A DNA stretch of 32,097 nt from Nocardia cerradoensis NBRC 101014. GTDB taxonomy: Bacteria > Actinomycetota > Actinomycetes > Mycobacteriales > Mycobacteriaceae. Of this stretch, positions 29,749 to 32,097 are shown one piece after another. The position numbers were made by a program, and so were the translations under genes. The stretch spans positions 1-32,097 of the forward strand of contig NZ_BAFW01000373.1 of the NCBI RefSeq assembly GCF_000308535.1, read 5' to 3'. Position 1 is the first letter of the stretch; each line of letters begins with the position of its first letter. Under the pieces are notes generated by a model that searched no databases, was not told the origin of the DNA, and was given only the letters and a program-made list of their open reading frames with translations.

Positions 29749-29994
29749 TGATTTCCGATGCCCGAAACAATGTGTGGCACCGTGTCCCGGATAACTCGCT
29801 GCCGCATTTTTCGCCGCCCACATTCTGCATTCGCAATATGGCGACCGAATGCCGAAGAATTGCGCTGGGGCGGGTGGGCGGCCGCTCGACGGGGAAACCG
29901 CCCGTCGGCCGCCGGATTCCGCGGCGGCTCCGCCGGCGATCCGTGCCCGGTACGGACCCCTGGAGTGAGTGCTGGCCGTCATATAGTTTCCTAG

Positions 29995-30000
29995 TAAAAT
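29995..30000 (+). promoter_or_regulatory. Candidate -10 hexamer for the FUSC gene
   Basis: TAAAAT lies in an unusually A/T-rich stretch, 18 bases before the GTG at 30019. Transcription would begin about 12 bases before the start codon, so the mRNA would be nearly leaderless, which is common in actinobacteria and agrees with the missing Shine-Dalgarno. I see no clear -35. Confidence 0.4.
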
Positions 30001-30018
30001 ACCTGTTAACCTTCTTGG

Positions 30019-31791
30019 GTGTCGCATCGTGTTCCCTCCTCCTCGGCTGCCGGTTTCCGTACCACCCTGCGGATGCTGTCGCTGCGGGGCGTGTTCCGGA
30101 TGCGGCCGGTCGCCGACACCTGGTATCAGGCGGCGCTGTGCGCGGTGATCGCCATCGGCGGGCCGGAGGTCGTGCTGCTGGCCACCGGGCAGGTGCAACT
30201 GGCCTTCTACACCAGCGCCGGCGGTCTGTGCGCCCTCTACGGTCACGGCCTGCCGTATGCCGCCCGCGGCCGCACGCTGGCCTGGGTGGTGCTCGGGATG
30301 TTCGCCGGCACCGCGGTCGCGTTGACCGCGTCGGCGCTGATCGAATCCGCGGCGCTACGGGTCCTGGTGATCGCGGTGCTCGCCGGGCTGTACAAGCTGG
30401 TCTGCGATGCCTCCCGGATGGGCCCGCCCGGCAACATCATCTTCACCTTCGTCGTCTCCAGCGCGGCCTTCATCCCGCAGCGCACCGAGCAACTCCCCGG
30501 CCACCTCGCCCTGATTCTGCTGGGCGGCGTCCTGGCGTGGTGTGTCTGTATGGCCCCGGCGCTGATACGCCCGCACGGGCCACAGCGCCTCGCCGTGGCG
30601 CGCGCCCTCGAATCGACCGCTCGGCTGCTGCGGGTGCCGCACGGCGATGCCGGAGTGCAGCGTGCCCGCCACGACGCCGCGGTCGCCGTGCAGGCCGGAT
30701 GGACCGCGCTGGACCGGGTGCCCGCGACCGCCCGCACCGCGGTACAGCGCACCGCGCTGGCCGGCCTGCTGGCTCGCGCCGAAACCCTCGCCGCCACAAC
30801 CCGGACCGCCGATTCCGGGTTGGCCCGGTATCCCTCCGATGCCGGAAGTGCCGGGGCGGAAACGGATTTCACGGCAACACGGGAGCGAACCAGAATCGAC
30901 GCCGAGTCCGGGGCCGACACCCTCGAGCAGTACGCCCGCACCCTGCGCCGCGGCCGCGAGATTCCCCGGATCCATTGCGCCGCTGCCGAAGAGTCCGAGA
31001 TTCGCGGTATCGGCCTCGGCCGAACCGGTGGCGCCCGCGGTGCGGCGTTGCGGCGGGTGGGACGTGCCTTCCTGCCCGGCGCCGCCGGACTGCCGCTCGC
31101 CGCCCGCGTCACCCTCGGTTCCGCGGCCGCGGGCTGGATCTCGTTGGCGCTGGGCGTGAATCGCCCGTACTGGGCGGTGATGACCGCCGCCGTTCTGATC
31201 GTCGCCAACACCGCGCAGTCGTGGCAGCGTACTGTGCAACGCGTGCTGGGCAATCTGGTGGGTGTCGCGCTGTTCACGGCGGTGGCGCCGTGGGCGCACA
31301 GCGCCGTCGCACTGGTGGTGATGGCTCTGGTCTGTCAGGTGATCGTCGAGGCCACCATCTCCCGGAACTATTGGGTCGCTTCGGTGTTCATCACACCGAT
31401 GGCCCTGGCGATGGTGGAGTTCGCCACTCCGCGTCCGGCCTCCGAACTCGGACTCGATCGCTGGCTCGACACCTGTGTGGGCGCCGTGATCGCCGTGCTG
31501 ATCTGTTTCGCCGTACCCAATCGGCGGGTCACCGACCGGGTGGCGGCGGCGTTGAGCGAACTCGATGCCGCGATCGGCCGCGCCCGCCGGGCGGTGGACT
31601 CCGGCACCGGCGGTCCCGCCGACCGGGCTCGGCTCGCGGCCGCCCTGATCGAGGTCCGCACCTGCGCCGACACCGCGGCGGGGGAGTGGTGGAGCGCGCC
31701 GCTTCCCGACGAACGCATCGTCGCCGCGGAACGCACCGGACATCAGCTGCTGGATCGGTTGCCGGTCCGGACCCTCGCGGCGGTGTCGTGA
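30019..31791 (+). CDS. FUSC-family (aromatic acid exporter-like) inner membrane protein
   Basis: 590 residues in the two-part layout of FUSC/YccS/AaeB-like proteins: a first membrane block (about 35-175), a soluble region of roughly 180 residues rich in Ala and Arg, and a second membrane block (about 355-505) with the family-typical RPYWAVMTAAVLI, then a helical tail. AaeB-like members export aromatic acids; others are uncharacterised. The GTG at 30019 is taken as start because a -10-like element sits just upstream; ATG 30073 is an alternative that removes 18 polar residues. A MarR-like gene overlaps its stop, so the pair may be a regulated efflux unit. A role in exporting the cluster product is possible but speculative. 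Confidence 0.8.
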   Translation: MSHRVPSSSAAGFRTTLRMLSLRGVFRMRPVADTWYQAALCAVIAIGGPEVVLLATGQVQLAFYTSAGGLCALYGHGLPYAARGRTLAWVVLGMFAGTAVALTASALIESAALRVLVIAVLAGLYKLVCDASRMGPPGNIIFTFVVSSAAFIPQRTEQLPGHLALILLGGVLAWCVCMAPALIRPHGPQRLAVARALESTARLLRVPHGDAGVQRARHDAAVAVQAGWTALDRVPATARTAVQRTALAGLLARAETLAATTRTADSGLARYPSDAGSAGAETDFTATRERTRIDAESGADTLEQYARTLRRGREIPRIHCAAAEESEIRGIGLGRTGGARGAALRRVGRAFLPGAAGLPLAARVTLGSAAAGWISLALGVNRPYWAVMTAAVLIVANTAQSWQRTVQRVLGNLVGVALFTAVAPWAHSAVALVVMALVCQVIVEATISRNYWVASVFITPMALAMVEFATPRPASELGLDRWLDTCVGAVIAVLICFAVPNRRVTDRVAAALSELDAAIGRARRAVDSGTGGPADRARLAAALIEVRTCADTAAGEWWSAPLPDERIVAAERTGHQLLDRLPVRTLAAVS

Positions 31792-32097
31792 TGACCGCGC
31801 GGACTCGGGCCGGAACGCGCGGCGCCGACACCGCCGACGATGCCGTCGCCGAGGTGATGCGGCAGTGGGCGCAGGCCGCGCCCGAACTCGATCTGAGCCC
31901 GATCGCGGTGATCGGCCGCATCACTCGCTGTGCGGCGCTGCTGCAGCAGGTCGCCGACGCACCGCTCGGCGACGAGGACCTGGCGCGACCGGAATTCGAC
32001 ATTCTGCTTGCGCTGCGGCGGGTCGGCGGAGAACTCACGCCGGGGCGGCTGGCACGCGAACGTTCGCCTCGCCCGCGGCCGTCACCAACGGCTGCGG
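31791..32097 (+). CDS. MarR-like regulator, 5' part only, with apparent frameshift at the window end
   Basis: The ATG at 31791 overlaps the FUSC stop (TGATG). About 85 residues follow the MarR N-terminal pattern: a long helix with LSPIAVIGRITRCAALLQQV, then LARPEFDILLALRRVGGELTPGRLAR leading to the helix-turn-helix. From about 32060 the frame becomes Pro/Arg-rich and loses similarity, while the shifted frame reads TFASPAAVTN, the expected recognition helix. See the findings. MarR proteins often repress a linked exporter, which fits the FUSC gene. The 3' end lies outside the window. Confidence 0.65.
   Translation, partial: MTARTRAGTRGADTADDAVAEVMRQWAQAAPELDLSPIAVIGRITRCAALLQQVADAPLGDEDLARPEFDILLALRRVGGELTPGRLARERSPRPRPSPTAA

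Larger units (their letters stand above)
29709..30018. other. Intergenic region between the AraC-type and FUSC genes
   Basis: About 310 bases with mixed codon bias and no convincing gene. It holds a small hairpin just after the AraC-type stop and an A/T-rich stretch (about 29980-30012) before the FUSC gene; both are listed separately. An open frame at 29758-29994 has neither a Shine-Dalgarno nor actinobacterial third-position bias. Confidence 0.5.

Noticed and set aside
29758..29994. 78-codon + strand frame between the AraC-type and FUSC genes
   Set aside because: There is no Shine-Dalgarno, the third-position bias is poor, and no similarity is recognisable. It overlaps a probable non-coding region.

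Overview
The window is high-GC actinobacterial DNA with strong G/C preference at third codon positions. Its gene types (an R2lox-like oxidase, a FAAL, PF12625-type AraC and FUSC proteins) fit the Mycobacteriales, probably Nocardia or a relative. This placement is inference from gene content, not from a marker gene.

Almost all of the window (697-26937, + strand) is one tightly packed biosynthetic operon for a hybrid NRPS-PKS product that I do not recognise. Order: R2lox-like Mn/Fe or di-iron oxidase; free-standing ACP; fatty acyl-AMP ligase (FAAL); BAHD-type acyltransferase; SAM methyltransferase; NodU/CmcH-type O-carbamoyltransferase; NRPS-PKS (C-domain C-lobe, A, PCP, KS, degenerate AT, DH, KR, ACP); PKS (KS, degenerate AT, ACP); PKS (KS, AT, DH, ER, KR, ACP); KAS III-like acyltransferase; free-standing malonyl-type acyltransferase (AT). 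Many junctions are 4-bp stop/start overlaps (GTGA, TTGA, ATGA), which suggests translational coupling.

Inferred pathway: the FAAL activates a fatty acid onto the small ACP and the R2lox-like enzyme may oxidise it. The A domain carries a serine-like specificity code (DVWHTSYVDK), so serine probably enters at the NRPS-PKS junction. Modules 1 and 2 have lost the AT catalytic Ser and His, so the free-standing AT presumably loads them in trans. Module 3 has an intact AT of its own. Module 1 (DH-KR) would give an enoyl unit, module 2 a beta-keto unit, module 3 a saturated unit. No thioesterase, terminal reductase or terminal condensation domain is present, so the KAS III-like protein, with a changed active site, is a candidate for release or acyl transfer. 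The methyltransferase, carbamoyltransferase and BAHD protein would decorate the product.

Left flank (1-696): the 3' end of an unknown gene, a strong terminator hairpin at 220-263, and about 430 bp of upstream region with one clean palindrome.

Right flank (26938-32097): a TetR-controlled cassette with three operator-like palindromes over a sigma-A-like promoter, followed by two small membrane proteins and the TetR gene; a small Cys-containing protein (- strand) divergent from an AraC-family regulator; an FUSC-family membrane protein; and the start of a MarR-like gene whose reading frame appears broken in the last ~40 bases.
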